A stretch of 64,000 bases of DNA from Phaeodactylibacter xiamenensis (GCF_000759025.1 NZ_JPOS01000079.1:124001-188000), one strand, 5' to 3'. Numbered from the stretch's first letter, positions 8,501 to 14,854 are shown. Notes: generated from the letters alone by a model not told the origin. Program-made: numbers and translations.

Positions 8501-11500
8501 TCTGCAAAGATGGAACCCAGTGAAGTGCCGTTGTTGTCATGCAATACGAACAGCAGGGTGTCATTGGGGTCTAGCTGAGCATCCTGATTGAAAATCAATG
8601 TAGCGGCCTCATCCTCACAAGCGGTGACCAGATTGGTGGCCATGGAACCAGCGACCGTAGCACAATCGCAGGAGAAAGTTCCGGAAACGACCGTGGGGTT
8701 GCAGTCATTGGCATCGGTGACGGTGATACTGTAGGCGCTACCATTGGCAAGGGGCGGCGTGGTATAATCCGGTGGGGTATTATTCACAATCGTGCCATCG
8801 CTGAATTGCAACTGATAGGTGGTGCTGTCCCCACCGCTAATGCTGAAGCTCAGGGTGTAATTGGTGTTGGTGGAGTCGCAGGTAGTCATGATACCGGAAA
8901 CGGTTGGAGCTGTGTTCAGTACCACTTCGGCATTGCCGGTACCAGTCACTGTACAGCCATTCCCATCTGTTACATTCAGTAAAGTGTAACTACCAGGCAG
9001 CGTGGCATTGAAGACCGCAGTCGAGTCGTTGGTGGTCAGGGCAGGCTGTGCATCTCCGTCAATAGCCACAGTGTATGTGAAAGGCTGCTGCCCGGCAAAG
9101 TCGAGTGTTAAAGCCACCGTATCCCCGCTGCCCTGGCAGATGCTGCCATTGCCACTGATTATGCCTGAAGGCAAATCGAAGATTTCAATAGTCAGCGTAT
9201 CAGCGGCGGTACAGCCCTCGGTTGTGGTGAAGGTATAGGTCACGTCATGCAGCCCGCCACCCAGTGCAGTGGGGTCTACGTTGCCCTGAGTATCAGCAGC
9301 GCCCGACCAAACCCCTCCGGCTGGGCTGGCAGAAAGGGGCTGAAGGGTGTCATTGGCACAAAATGGCCCGGCAGTAGCGATAACAGGCGCAGGCAAGGGG
9401 CTCACGGTGATAGAAATCGTATCCGCATCAGAACAACCGGCAGCATTCTCAAAAGTATAAATAGCCTGGTAGGTACCCGGCCCGTTGGCATTGGGATCGA
9501 ATACCCCGATCGTGGAGGCATCGCCCGACCAGGTACCGCCCATTGGTGTGGCAGAAAGATTGATGGGCGCTGCATCTTCGCAAAGCGTGCCCACAGAATC
9601 AATCAGGACTACCGGCAGAGGCAGGATGTCCAGTTGCAGGGTATCGGTACCTTCACAACCTTCCGGATCGGTGTAATCGTAAATCGCCTGATAGGTGCCT
9701 GGTGTCAGTGCAGAGGGGTCAAAAATGCCCTGTGCATCCACATCGCCCGACCAGGTGCCGCCCGCAGGAGCGCCTATGAGCGTATCCGGCATAGCCCCTT
9801 CGCAGTAAGGGCCGGGGTCTTGAATACTCACCTGAAGGTCAGAGCTGATTTCGAGGTCAAGAGTAGCCACCGCAACACACCCATTGGCATCTGTGTAGGT
9901 ATAGGTTACGGTGTAGGTGCCGTTGGTCCGCCCGGATGGGTCGAAGGTGCCGCCTGGCGTAGCTTCACCCCCCCATACGCCACCGCCGGGAATACCGGTG
10001 AGGGGCACGGGTGGGCTACTGCTGCAAAATGGTCCCTGTGGCGCATCAATATAGGTGAAAGGCGGTATTGCAACTTCAATCAGGAAGTCGTCCGTAGCCG
10101 TGCAGAAATTCGCATCCGTAAAGGTGTACGTGACCAGGTGAAAGCCTGGCCCAGCCTGCTGAGGGTTAAATAGGCCGTTAGGCGCTACTTCCCCGCCCCA
10201 GGTGCCGCCCGGAGGAAAGGCTTCAAGCACTACCGGCAGATCATCCTGGCAAAATGGATCCGGCTCAACAATAGCAACTACAGGATCGGGGACAATCTCA
10301 AAAACCAGATCTTCGGTAGTTGTACATCCGTTATTGTCTGTATAGGTATAGGTAGCGGTGTGAAGGCCCGGCCCGAGGACCCCGGTGATGACTTGCCCGT
10401 TGGGTAGTGCCACACCGCCCCAGGTACCTCCAAAAGGCTGAGCCTGTAGGGTGACGACACCCTCGCTCATACAAAAAGGCCCGGGAGTAGAGAAGGTCAC
10501 CGTTGGCGGCGGCAGAATCGTTACAAAGCCAGTTTGCGTCCCTGAACATCCATTCGGACCGGTAGCAGCGTAAGTCACCTGAAAGGAGCCCACACCTAAA
10601 GCTTGGGGGTTAACCTGTCCGGAGGGTGTGGCAACACCGCCCCAGGTACCACCCGGAGGCGTGGCGGTAAGGGTAACCGGAGGCCCTTCCGGGCAAAGAG
10701 GCTGCCCGGAGTTGATGACGATCGTTGGGCCGGTTAGGACCTGAATATCGAGTGTCGCCTCATTAGGGCAGATTGCTCCGGGGGTAGAGTACGTCACCTC
10801 ATGAATACCGGGGCCATTGTTCGCGGGTACAAACAAGCCGGTACTGGTGGCATCACCGCCCCAGGTACCGCCCGGTGGGTTGGCCGTCAGTTGAAAAGGA
10901 GGGTCTTCCGGGCAAAAAGGCCCCGCTGGAAAAATAGTAGGATCAGGCCCTCCTCCCGGATCACCCGGTGCGATAGTTGCGGTACCCCCGATTTCGAGCG
11001 AAAAGCCTACATCATTACCGGTGATGTTGTCCAGAATAAGCAGGTAAGTCGTACCGGCTGTCAGGTTGACCGTATTTTCCCATTCGGCGGCACCAGTGAC
11101 CCCCCAGGAAGCCTGCGGGTTGGTCGCGATGCCAGTGGGCACAAAAGGTGGGGTATTGATGGGCCCTACGTAATTACAGGAGATTTGCTGGGACCCCGCG
11201 TTCCCCGGGCAGGCATTTGCCAGCAAGGCAAAATCATAATCCGCACCCAGATTGTTAGGCGTAAGCAGCATTTCGAAAGTTCCGGCGCTGGTCGCTTCGA
11301 AAATAAAGTAATAAGTGTCGTGTTCCCCACCGACCAGGCAGGTACCATTGGCCAGGTTATCGTTATCATTTCCAGGCCCGGCAACTGTAGGCACGTTAAT
11401 GGGTCCCGGTCCGGCGAGTGGGGCGGGAGAGCAACAGTCCAGTTGTGCTTTGAGTGGGAAGGCACCAAACAGTAGTGCACCAAAAACAAGCAAGAGTAGT

Positions 11501-11517
11501 GTTCGAGTCATGGTCAT
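5551..11517 (-). CDS. Giant secreted repeat protein with gliding-motility/T9SS type B C-terminus
   Basis: A 1988-aa protein. Residues 1-24 are a signal peptide (LLLLVFGALLFGAFPLKAQ). A pre-peptidase-like beta-sandwich follows (about 25-185). Next come eight Ig-like repeats of about 74 aa carrying a GGTWGG or GGTWSG core and two Cys, then mixed Ig-like modules. An array of eleven 41-aa repeats (SCDPADVGTTEELLTNQ, then GCDSLVITTTTLLPS) covers about 6570-7930. Two SprB-type repeats follow (FSYSWSTGANTPEVDNL, YVYALDGGAFQNNST). The last 90 residues (VYLPNVFSPNEDGVNDIF, VYNRWGEPVFE, YYVTVTFKNGTTAQFKGDVVLMR) match the gliding motility-associated, T9SS type B C-terminal domain. It is probably a surface adhesin or matrix filament. 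A -7-like TACTTTTG (minus strand) lies about 115 bases upstream of the start. Confidence 0.85.
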   Translation of the reverse strand: MTMTRTLLLLVFGALLFGAFPLKAQLDCCSPAPLAGPGPINVPTVAGPGNDNDNLANGTCLVGGEHDTYYFIFEATSAGTFEMLLTPNNLGADYDFALLANACPGNAGSQQISCNYVGPINTPPFVPTGIATNPQASWGVTGAAEWENTVNLTAGTTYLLILDNITGNDVGFSLEIGGTATIAPGDPGGGPDPTIFPAGPFCPEDPPFQLTANPPGGTWGGDATSTGLFVPANNGPGIHEVTYSTPGAICPNEATLDIQVLTGPTIVINSGQPLCPEGPPVTLTATPPGGTWGGVATPSGQVNPQALGVGSFQVTYAATGPNGCSGTQTGFVTILPPPTVTFSTPGPFCMSEGVVTLQAQPFGGTWGGVALPNGQVITGVLGPGLHTATYTYTDNNGCTTTEDLVFEIVPDPVVAIVEPDPFCQDDLPVVLEAFPPGGTWGGEVAPNGLFNPQQAGPGFHLVTYTFTDANFCTATDDFLIEVAIPPFTYIDAPQGPFCSSSPPVPLTGIPGGGVWGGEATPGGTFDPSGRTNGTYTVTYTYTDANGCVAVATLDLEISSDLQVSIQDPGPYCEGAMPDTLIGAPAGGTWSGDVDAQGIFDPSALTPGTYQAIYDYTDPEGCEGTDTLQLDILPLPVVLIDSVGTLCEDAAPINLSATPMGGTWSGDASTIGVFDPNANGPGTYQAIYTFENAAGCSDADTISITVSPLPAPVIATAGPFCANDTLQPLSASPAGGVWSGAADTQGNVDPTALGGGLHDVTYTFTTTEGCTAADTLTIEIFDLPSGIISGNGSICQGSGDTVALTLDFAGQQPFTYTVAIDGDAQPALTTNDSTAVFNATLPGSYTLLNVTDGNGCTVTGTGNAEVVLNTAPTVSGIMTTCDSTNTNYTLSFSISGGDSTTYQLQFSDGTIVNNTPPDYTTPPLANGSAYSITVTDANDCNPTVVSGTFSCDCATVAGSMATNLVTACEDEAATLIFNQDAQLDPNDTLLFVLHDNNGTSLGSIFAENDSPVFNFQAGMNFGQTYYVSAVATDVTPGGAPDYSSPCLSVSIGAPVVFYALPAGTLTGDTAICEGATALLTFDFAGTAPFDFTYEANGVLNTVENVNSPYSLPVMPDGAATYVLTSLSDSSPAGCSNILSDSATVILNFPTSANQTLEICQGDSLLLGGAFQTMPGTYVDTLIGSNSCDSLLFSTLVVNIPDTTLLSDTNCDPAQTGTFTEVLTNTDGCDSVIITTVSLLLSDTVMVQLESCDPAEVGTTEELFSNQDGCDSLVITTTTLLPSDTTFVEISSCDPADVGTTEDLLMNQFGCDSLVVTTTLFLESDTTLLDATTCDPIEVGTTEELFSNQDGCDSLVITTTTLLPSDTVFLDATSCNPADVGTAEVLLTNQFGCDSLVVTTTTLLPSDTTFLDAASCDPAEVGTAEVLLTNQFGCDSLIVTTTTLLPSDTVQVAAETCDPAEAGTTQELFVNQFGCDSLVITVTSLLPSDTTMVEAGSCDPADVGTEEVLLTNQFGCDSLILTITSLLPSDTTFLTQSSCDPADVGTEETLLSNQFGCDSLIITTTTLLMSDTTMVSANSCDPADVGTTQELFTNQNGCDSLVITTTTLLPSDTTLINTASCQPEDVGTVTEILTNQFGCDSVVITTTTLAPLEIAANVTSSYGPFEVSCAGGDDGIAAVDILSNEFEPPFSYSWSTGANTPEVDNLPAGTHYVTVSSANGCIAVDSVILTAPEDLLINLNVSPISCFGETDGAVQIVAEGGTPPYVYALDGGAFQNNSTFTGLDDGNYSVAVQDVNGCVTTAAILINQPLELEVSLGEDIDIQTGASAILAIETNIAPEDIDTIIWEPRFPTECPDCLEQVVTPLVTTAYSVMVQDINGCMAGDQVNVIVDQRQSVYLPNVFSPNEDGVNDIFYVQGDDRVEQVDEFQVYNRWGEPVFEAYNFPINDDQFGWDGTFRGSLMNSGVFVYYVTVTFKNGTTAQFKGDVVLMR
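6570..7930 (-). repeat. Eleven tandem 123-bp (41-aa) repeats inside the giant gene
   Basis: The unit runs SDTTxxxxSCDPADVGTTEE then LLTNQFGCDSLVITTTTLLP, with two invariant Cys about 18 residues apart. Ten copies are exactly 41 aa; the first (CDPAQTGTFTEVLTNTDGCDS) is more diverged. Neighbouring copies differ by many synonymous changes at DNA level, so the array is not a freshly expanded microsatellite. The spaced Cys pair suggests one disulfide per module. Confidence 0.85.
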
Positions 11518-11629
11518 CTTGGTTCCTGATCAATAAAAAGCGTGATCCGCAGCTGCGAGTAGCAGTAGCGGAATTTCATGTTTTGGTCTTTAAGGAAAAG
11601 AATGGTTGGGGATCCAGGTGCGTGTGTAG

Positions 11630-11637
11630 CAAAAGTA
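11630..11637 (-). promoter_or_regulatory. Possible -7 element for the giant minus-strand gene
   Basis: On the minus strand this reads TACTTTTG, a full match to the Bacteroidota -7 consensus TAnnTTTG, about 113 bases before the start codon. No clear TTTG lies at the expected -33 spacing, so the call is tentative. Confidence 0.3.
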
Positions 11638-11759
11638 AGGCAAGCGTCGTCATTTTCCATTCTTCTTGCTGTAATAATTGTGTATTGTTTTATCCTTTAC
11701 TGTTTTCTATTGATTTAACCAATAAGGTTATTTCTTTTTCATTGCCGTACACTTTTATT

Positions 11760-12833
11760 TCACGGGAAGTTCTTTGAAAATTGGAAAGAAAGATTCATAG
11801 CATGCCTGACATAAAATCGGACAGCCCTCAGTCCAATCTGAAACACGGACAAGCTATCGATTCGGTCTTTACGGCAGAATTTACCCAACTGGGCTGAGGT
11901 TCGGGCATCAAACTCGAACAAGATACAGATGATGAAAGCCAGGCTAGCCACGATCAAGAGATTGAACAAGGTTTGAGGCTCTTCAATCCTGGTTTTATGA
12001 ATGTGGAATCCGCGAGATTTGATATCGCCGAAAAAGGTTTCAATGTGATACCTCTTTCGGTAATATGTTTCGGCTTGCGGGCCATATTCCAAGCTGGTCA
12101 ACAGATACAAAGGTCGGTCATATCGGGTCCGGTCATGCCAGAACAAGACATTGACTGGCCCAAACCCTTGCTTAGTCACATACATTTGGGGCAGGAACAA
12201 GCTTTTTTGACCGATACTTGCGGCCAAATGGCCAAAAGCCGAAGCATTCTCCATGTCCGGATGATCGGCTACCAAAGTATCCTTCGCCGTTTTTAGCACG
12301 TACTCCCAACCGTGAGCCAAACAAGACTGTTGCAACTCGCAGCCGTCGAATTCGGCATCTCCCAGCAGGAAAATCCGGCAATCCTGTTCCAGGATACTGT
12401 CCATAAGCATCGCCACTTGACCGATAATGGCCACGTGCATGTGTTCCGGGAAATGGCCTTTGGGAGCTTTACGAACTACCCAACAAATGGGAATGGCTCG
12501 CCTGCGCCAGATTACACTGACCATCAGCGCCATGCAGTCTTTGCCCACACAGGAGCCATCGATGGCCAGAACTAACTCTCCAGCCTTGCTCAGAGAGTGG
12601 AGAATCGGAAGAAGGTAGGGTATAAAGTGTACCGTGACATCGGTCCACTTATTTTGCAACCAACGCTTGGCCTTCTTGACCCGACTTTCCAGGTCAGTGG
12701 GGTCTTCCATATGGCGGCCCAACTCTGATAAAGATGCCCGGCCACCTTTGATTAAGGCACCTAATAAACCAGATAAGACGGTTAATCGACGCAAGGCGTT
12801 GCCTTGTGGAACCTCAGATTGATGCTTTATCAA
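11760..12833 (-). CDS. IS4-family DDE transposase
   Basis: A 357-aa transposase. The DDE triad is visible as D92 in LVLAIDGSCVG, D159 in FLLGDAEFDG and E265 in the IS4 signature Y258-(2)-R261-(3)-E265-(6)-K272 (within YYRKRYHIETFFGDIKS), which matches the YREK motif of the IS4 family exactly. The N-terminal helical region (RRLTVLSGLLGALI, RVKKAKRWLQNKW) is the likely DNA-binding part. A stable hairpin precedes the gene inside the element. The frame is intact and full length. Confidence 0.92.
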   Translation of the reverse strand: MIKHQSEVPQGNALRRLTVLSGLLGALIKGGRASLSELGRHMEDPTDLESRVKKAKRWLQNKWTDVTVHFIPYLLPILHSLSKAGELVLAIDGSCVGKDCMALMVSVIWRRRAIPICWVVRKAPKGHFPEHMHVAIIGQVAMLMDSILEQDCRIFLLGDAEFDGCELQQSCLAHGWEYVLKTAKDTLVADHPDMENASAFGHLAASIGQKSLFLPQMYVTKQGFGPVNVLFWHDRTRYDRPLYLLTSLEYGPQAETYYRKRYHIETFFGDIKSRGFHIHKTRIEEPQTLFNLLIVASLAFIICILFEFDARTSAQLGKFCRKDRIDSLSVFQIGLRAVRFYVRHAMNLSFQFSKNFP

Positions 12834-12868
12834 CCATTTTTTAGATCTTTGCAGAACGGCATTTTGAA

Positions 12869-12908
12869 AGGGTTTTCTGCAAAGATTTTTAAAATCTCAG
12901 AAAACCCT
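12869..12908 (-). promoter_or_regulatory. Hairpin in the transposase leader
   Basis: An 11-bp stem (agggttttctg with cagaaaaccct) encloses a second 6-bp stem (agattt with aaatct), all between the right inverted repeat and the transposase start. Several insertion sequences carry such a structure to block translation of read-through transcripts from outside the element. That role is an inference here. Confidence 0.45.
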
Positions 12909-13037
12909 TATTTTTTCTGTCTCTCTTTCCAAACTTTCAATGAACTTTTTGCCGAGCTAAAAGTGTACGGCAATGAAATTTCTTTAATCTGTGGATCAAT
13001 GATTTGCGAAAAAGTAGAAAAAAAGACGGTCTAAAGG

Positions 13038-13070
13038 TTTGCTTTTGTCTTCGGGATTAGAGTATATTTG
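13038..13070 (+). promoter_or_regulatory. Promoter of the tRNA-Gly cluster
   Basis: TTTG at 13038-13041 and TATATTTG at 13063-13070 are separated by 21 bases, a close match to the Bacteroidota housekeeping promoter (-33 TTTG, -7 TAnnTTTG). Transcription would start near 13077, about 33 bases before the first tRNA-Gly. It is the best promoter match in the window. Confidence 0.65.
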
Positions 13071-13109
13071 CATCGCTCTTAGAAAAAAGGGTATTTGAAA
13101 TATTAATAA

Positions 13110-13185
13110 GCGGATGTAGCTCAGCTGGTAGAGCGCAACCTTGCCAAGGTTGAGGTCGCGGGTTCGAATCTCGTCATCCGCTCCA
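13110..13185 (+). tRNA. tRNA-Gly(GCC), copy 1
   Basis: A canonical 76-nt cloverleaf with encoded CCA. The acceptor gcggatg pairs with catccgc. The anticodon arm is caacc-ttgccaa-ggttg with anticodon GCC at 13143-13145. The T arm is gcggg-ttcgaat-ctcgt. It is the first gene after the promoter. It is followed by a small hairpin (agtgga type) and an agcaa/ttgct hairpin, a spacer seen after most members of this array. Confidence 0.97.
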
Positions 13186-13231
13186 CTAAAAGTGGAGCAA
13201 AGTGTTGCTTCACTCATTTGAAAATAAGTAA

Positions 13232-13418
13232 GCGGATGGAGCGTCCCGATAACTATCGGGACTAAGGTTGAAGTCCGGCGGGGCCCCGACAAGCTTTGCT
13301 TCGTCGGGGATGCAGACAGGCAAAGCCTCGTCTGCATTCGAACTTGCCCTGACAAAACCTTTTCGTCAGGGTCTCGCTTGTCCGACGTAGCCTTGGCGAA
13401 GTAGGATCATCCGCTCCA
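13232..13418 (+). pseudogene. Hairpin-riddled tRNA-Gly pseudogene, copy 1
   Basis: Starts gcggatgg and ends catccgctcca like tRNA-Gly, but is 187 nt long. The D arm is replaced by the palindrome gtcccgataactatcgggac (13243-13262). The anticodon arm keeps only aaggttga. The T arm holds hairpins at 13284-13309 (ccccgac/gtcgggg), 13312-13335 (gcagac/gtctgc) and 13347-13371 (ccctgac/gtcaggg), and a fifth imperfect one at 13381-13406. No cloverleaf or anticodon remains. It is a tRNA gene copy colonised by short palindromic repeats. Confidence 0.85.
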
Positions 13419-13491
13419 CGAAGTGAAGCAAAATGTTGCTTCACGACAATTGAAATAAAATTAGTAAGCTCTAATATTTTAGGGCAAATAA

Positions 13492-13621
13492 GCGGATGTA
13501 GCTCAGCTGGTAGAGCGCAACCTTGCCAAGGTTGAGGTTCGGCGGGTCCCGACGAAGCACAGCTTGTCGGGATGCAGACAGGCAAAGCCTGGTCTGCATT
13601 CGAATCTCGTCATCCGCTCCA
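13492..13621 (+). pseudogene. tRNA-Gly(GCC) with a 54-nt net insertion in the T arm
   Basis: The acceptor, D arm and anticodon arm (GCC at 13525-13527) and the 3' end with CCA are identical to the intact tRNA-Gly. The 5' strand of the T stem is replaced by two hairpins (tcccgac/gtcggga, then gcagac/gtctgc) before ttcgaatctcg. The T arm cannot form as written. It is probably a pseudogene, unless the insert is removed from the transcript, for which there is no evidence. Confidence 0.8.
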
Positions 13622-13688
13622 AATTGATGGAGCAAAAAAGTTGCTCTTTTGTACTGAAAAATAAGATTAGCTTTAGCAAAGCAAATAA

Positions 13689-13764
13689 GCGGATGTAGCT
13701 CAGCTGGTAGAGCGCAACCTTGCCAAGGTTGAGGTCGCGGGTTCGAATCTCGTCATCCGCTCCA
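13689..13764 (+). tRNA. tRNA-Gly(GCC), copy 2
   Basis: Identical to the copy at 13110-13185: 76 nt, anticodon GCC at 13722-13724, encoded CCA. It belongs to the duplicated 314-bp segment. Confidence 0.97.
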
Positions 13765-13810
13765 CTAAAAGTGGAGCAAAGTGTTGCTTCACTCATTTGA
13801 AAATAAGTAA

Positions 13811-13997
13811 GCGGATGGAGCGTCCCGATAACTATCGGGACTAAGGTTGAAGTCCGGCGGGGCCCCGACAAGCTTTGCTTCGTCGGGGATGCAGACAGGC
13901 AAAGCCTCGTCTGCATTCGAACTTGCCCTGACAAAACCTTTTCGTCAGGGTCTCGCTTGTCCGACGTAGCCTTGGCGAAGTAGGATCATCCGCTCCA
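13811..13997 (+). pseudogene. Hairpin-riddled tRNA-Gly pseudogene, copy 2
   Basis: Exact copy of the 187-nt pseudo-tRNA at 13232-13418, with the same five palindromes. Confidence 0.85.
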
Positions 13998-14041
13998 AAT
14001 TGGAGCAAAGCAGTTGCTTCACTCATTTGAAAGGAACTAAG

Positions 14042-14187
14042 CAGATGTGGCTTCCCGGTAAAACAGAGGTAGATCATCCCTGTGCAACCGGGATTAAGTT
14101 TGAGATCGCGGGTCCCGACGAATCACAGCTTGTCGGGGATGCAGACAGGCAAAGCCTCGTCTGCATTCGAATCTCGTCATCCGCTCA
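14042..14187 (+). pseudogene. Degenerate tRNA-Gly relative at the end of the array
   Basis: Starts gcagatg and ends catccgctca. The D and anticodon region is replaced by a hairpin with arms tcccggt (14054-14060) and accggga (14088-14094), and the T arm again holds the tcccgac/gtcggg and gcagac/gtctgc hairpins before ttcgaatctcgt. The CCA is damaged. The array terminator follows at once. Confidence 0.75.
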
Positions 14188-14189
14188 AA

Positions 14190-14217
14190 AGCCTTCTGTA
14201 CGCAGAAGGCTTTTTTT
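14190..14217 (+). terminator. Strong intrinsic terminator of the tRNA-Gly array
   Basis: A perfect 9-bp stem (agccttctg with cagaaggct) with a 4-nt loop followed by seven T. It closes the transcription unit that begins at the 13038-13070 promoter, so the whole array is probably one transcript of about 1.1 kb. Confidence 0.9.
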
Positions 14218-14326
14218 GTTTGCCGGTAGCCCCTATTTTGGCTATCTTGTGAGCGCTAGTAAGCATACCACTCAACGGAGTGGAGCTTTACTTTAGCCAT
14301 ACCTTTTTATTGGATGTACCCAATTT

Positions 14327-14651
14327 GCCCGGATGGTGGAATTGGTAGACACGCAGGACTTAAAGCAATTTGAGTGCGCCGGCGGAAACGCCGGATGTAG
14401 AACTTCTCAAATTCGGGGAAGCCTTCTCCTTTATCGGAATGGTAATCCCGAGCCAAGTCCCGGCCTAGCCGGGGAAGGTGTAGAGACTTGACGGGAAGCG
14501 CCTAAGTACGGACAATCGTCGGTATACGGTGAAGAGAAAGTCCAGGTCACAAATCCTGACATTGATCGTCAGGGGCAGCGAAAGCTGTAGCTGGTAAGAA
14601 AATCCTGTGGCCATTGCGGCCGTGCGGGTTCAAGCCCCGCTCCGGGTACCA
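14327..14651 (+). tRNA. tRNA-Leu(UAA) interrupted by a group I intron
   Basis: Exons at 14327-14361 and 14599-14651 join to a leucine tRNA: acceptor gcccgga with tccgggt, spliced anticodon arm cagga-CTTAAAA-tcctg with anticodon UAA, a variable arm (ggccattgcggcc), a T arm (gcggg-ttcaagc-cccgc), discriminator A and encoded CCA. The interruption lies between U34 and A35 of the anticodon, exactly where cyanobacterial and plastid tRNA-Leu(UAA) genes carry their group I intron. A terminator hairpin follows at 14689. Confidence 0.93.
14362..14598 (+). ncRNA. Group I intron (IC3-like), 237 nt, in tRNA-Leu
   Basis: The 5' exon ends in T (14361), which can form the required U.G wobble with G14372 in a P1 helix (actt with gagt). 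The intron ends in G (14598, the terminal guanosine). Conserved core strings appear in order: P-like aattcggggaagcc, Q-like aatcccgagccaag, R-like gtgtagagacttgacggg and S-like aagagaaagtcc. No open reading frame for a homing endonuclease fits inside, so it is a minimal ribozyme. From family knowledge it should self-splice with guanosine as cofactor. Confidence 0.9.
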
Positions 14652-14688
14652 CAGGGTACTAACTATAGTACCCATTGAAACGCTGACG

Positions 14689-14720
14689 AAGCCCTGTATT
14701 CCTGGAATGCAGGGCTTTTT
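14689..14720 (+). terminator. Terminator after tRNA-Leu
   Basis: A 13-bp near-perfect stem (agccctgtattcc with ggaatgcagggct, one G.T pair) with a 3-nt loop runs into five T. A second small hairpin, gggtact/agtaccc, lies between it and the CCA end. Confidence 0.85.
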
Positions 14721-14725
14721 AGCGT

Positions 14726-14840
14726 TTGATGCCCATCCTTACGCAGCTGGGCGAACGGGACGACGACCTTAATGCCGACTTGTTTACAGTCTCTTTTGAT
14801 ACCTACAATCAGATGATTGATGCCTTTACGTTTTTGATAT
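14726..14840 (+). pseudogene. Remnant of a DUF5916-family outer-membrane protein gene
   Basis: About 37 codons from 14729 read MPILTQLGERDDDLNADLFT then VSFDTYNQMIDAFTF. The RDDDxxADxFxVxFDTYxxxxDAFxF pattern recalls the N-terminal carbohydrate-binding-like domain of DUF5916 proteins of Bacteroidota. The frame loses this character after TFLI and then runs antisense into the next gene. There is no start context or continuation, so it is a gene fragment left beside the tRNA terminator. Recognition is by motif only. Confidence 0.5.
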
Positions 14841-14854
14841 ATCCACCAAAGGGC

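Larger units (their letters stand above)
11738..12977. mobile_element. Complete IS4-family insertion sequence, 1240 bp
   Basis: The element is bounded by perfect 20-bp inverted repeats (left ttcattgccgtacactttta; right is its reverse complement ending at 12977). It is flanked by the 8-bp direct repeat atttcttt at 11730-11737 and 12978-12985, a clean target-site duplication. It carries one transposase gene on the minus strand. Intact ends and an uninterrupted transposase suggest a recent, still mobile copy. It has inserted into the gap between the giant repeat-protein gene and the tRNA-Gly cluster and breaks no gene. Confidence 0.92.
13105..13418. repeat. 314-bp perfect direct repeat, copy 1
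   Basis: This stretch, an intact tRNA-Gly plus the following hairpin-loaded pseudo-tRNA, recurs without any difference that I can find at 13684-13997, offset by 579 bases. Identity stops at the bases just outside each copy, which marks a recent segmental duplication or gene conversion. Confidence 0.9.
13684..13997. repeat. 314-bp perfect direct repeat, copy 2
   Basis: Second copy of the 13105-13418 segment, containing tRNA-Gly copy 2 and the second hairpin-riddled pseudo-tRNA. Confidence 0.9.

Noticed and set aside
9247-10173. 308-aa plus-strand frame opposite the giant gene
   Set aside because: It is a shadow of the repetitive, compositionally biased minus-strand gene with no domain. Similar shadows at 10801-11475, 18000-19001, 20151-21095, 24648-25709 and 4174-5142 were dropped for the same reason.
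12996-13585. Minus-strand open frames of 107-119 aa with DEIRTRDLNLGKVALYQLSY
   Set aside because: They are read antisense through tRNA-Gly genes and their hairpin inserts. This peptide string is the well-known spurious translation of a reversed tRNA. Same for 13503-13934 and 13841-14077.
14000-14296. Plus-strand open frame of 98 aa
   Set aside because: It runs across a tRNA pseudogene, the array terminator and intergenic DNA and has no protein character.
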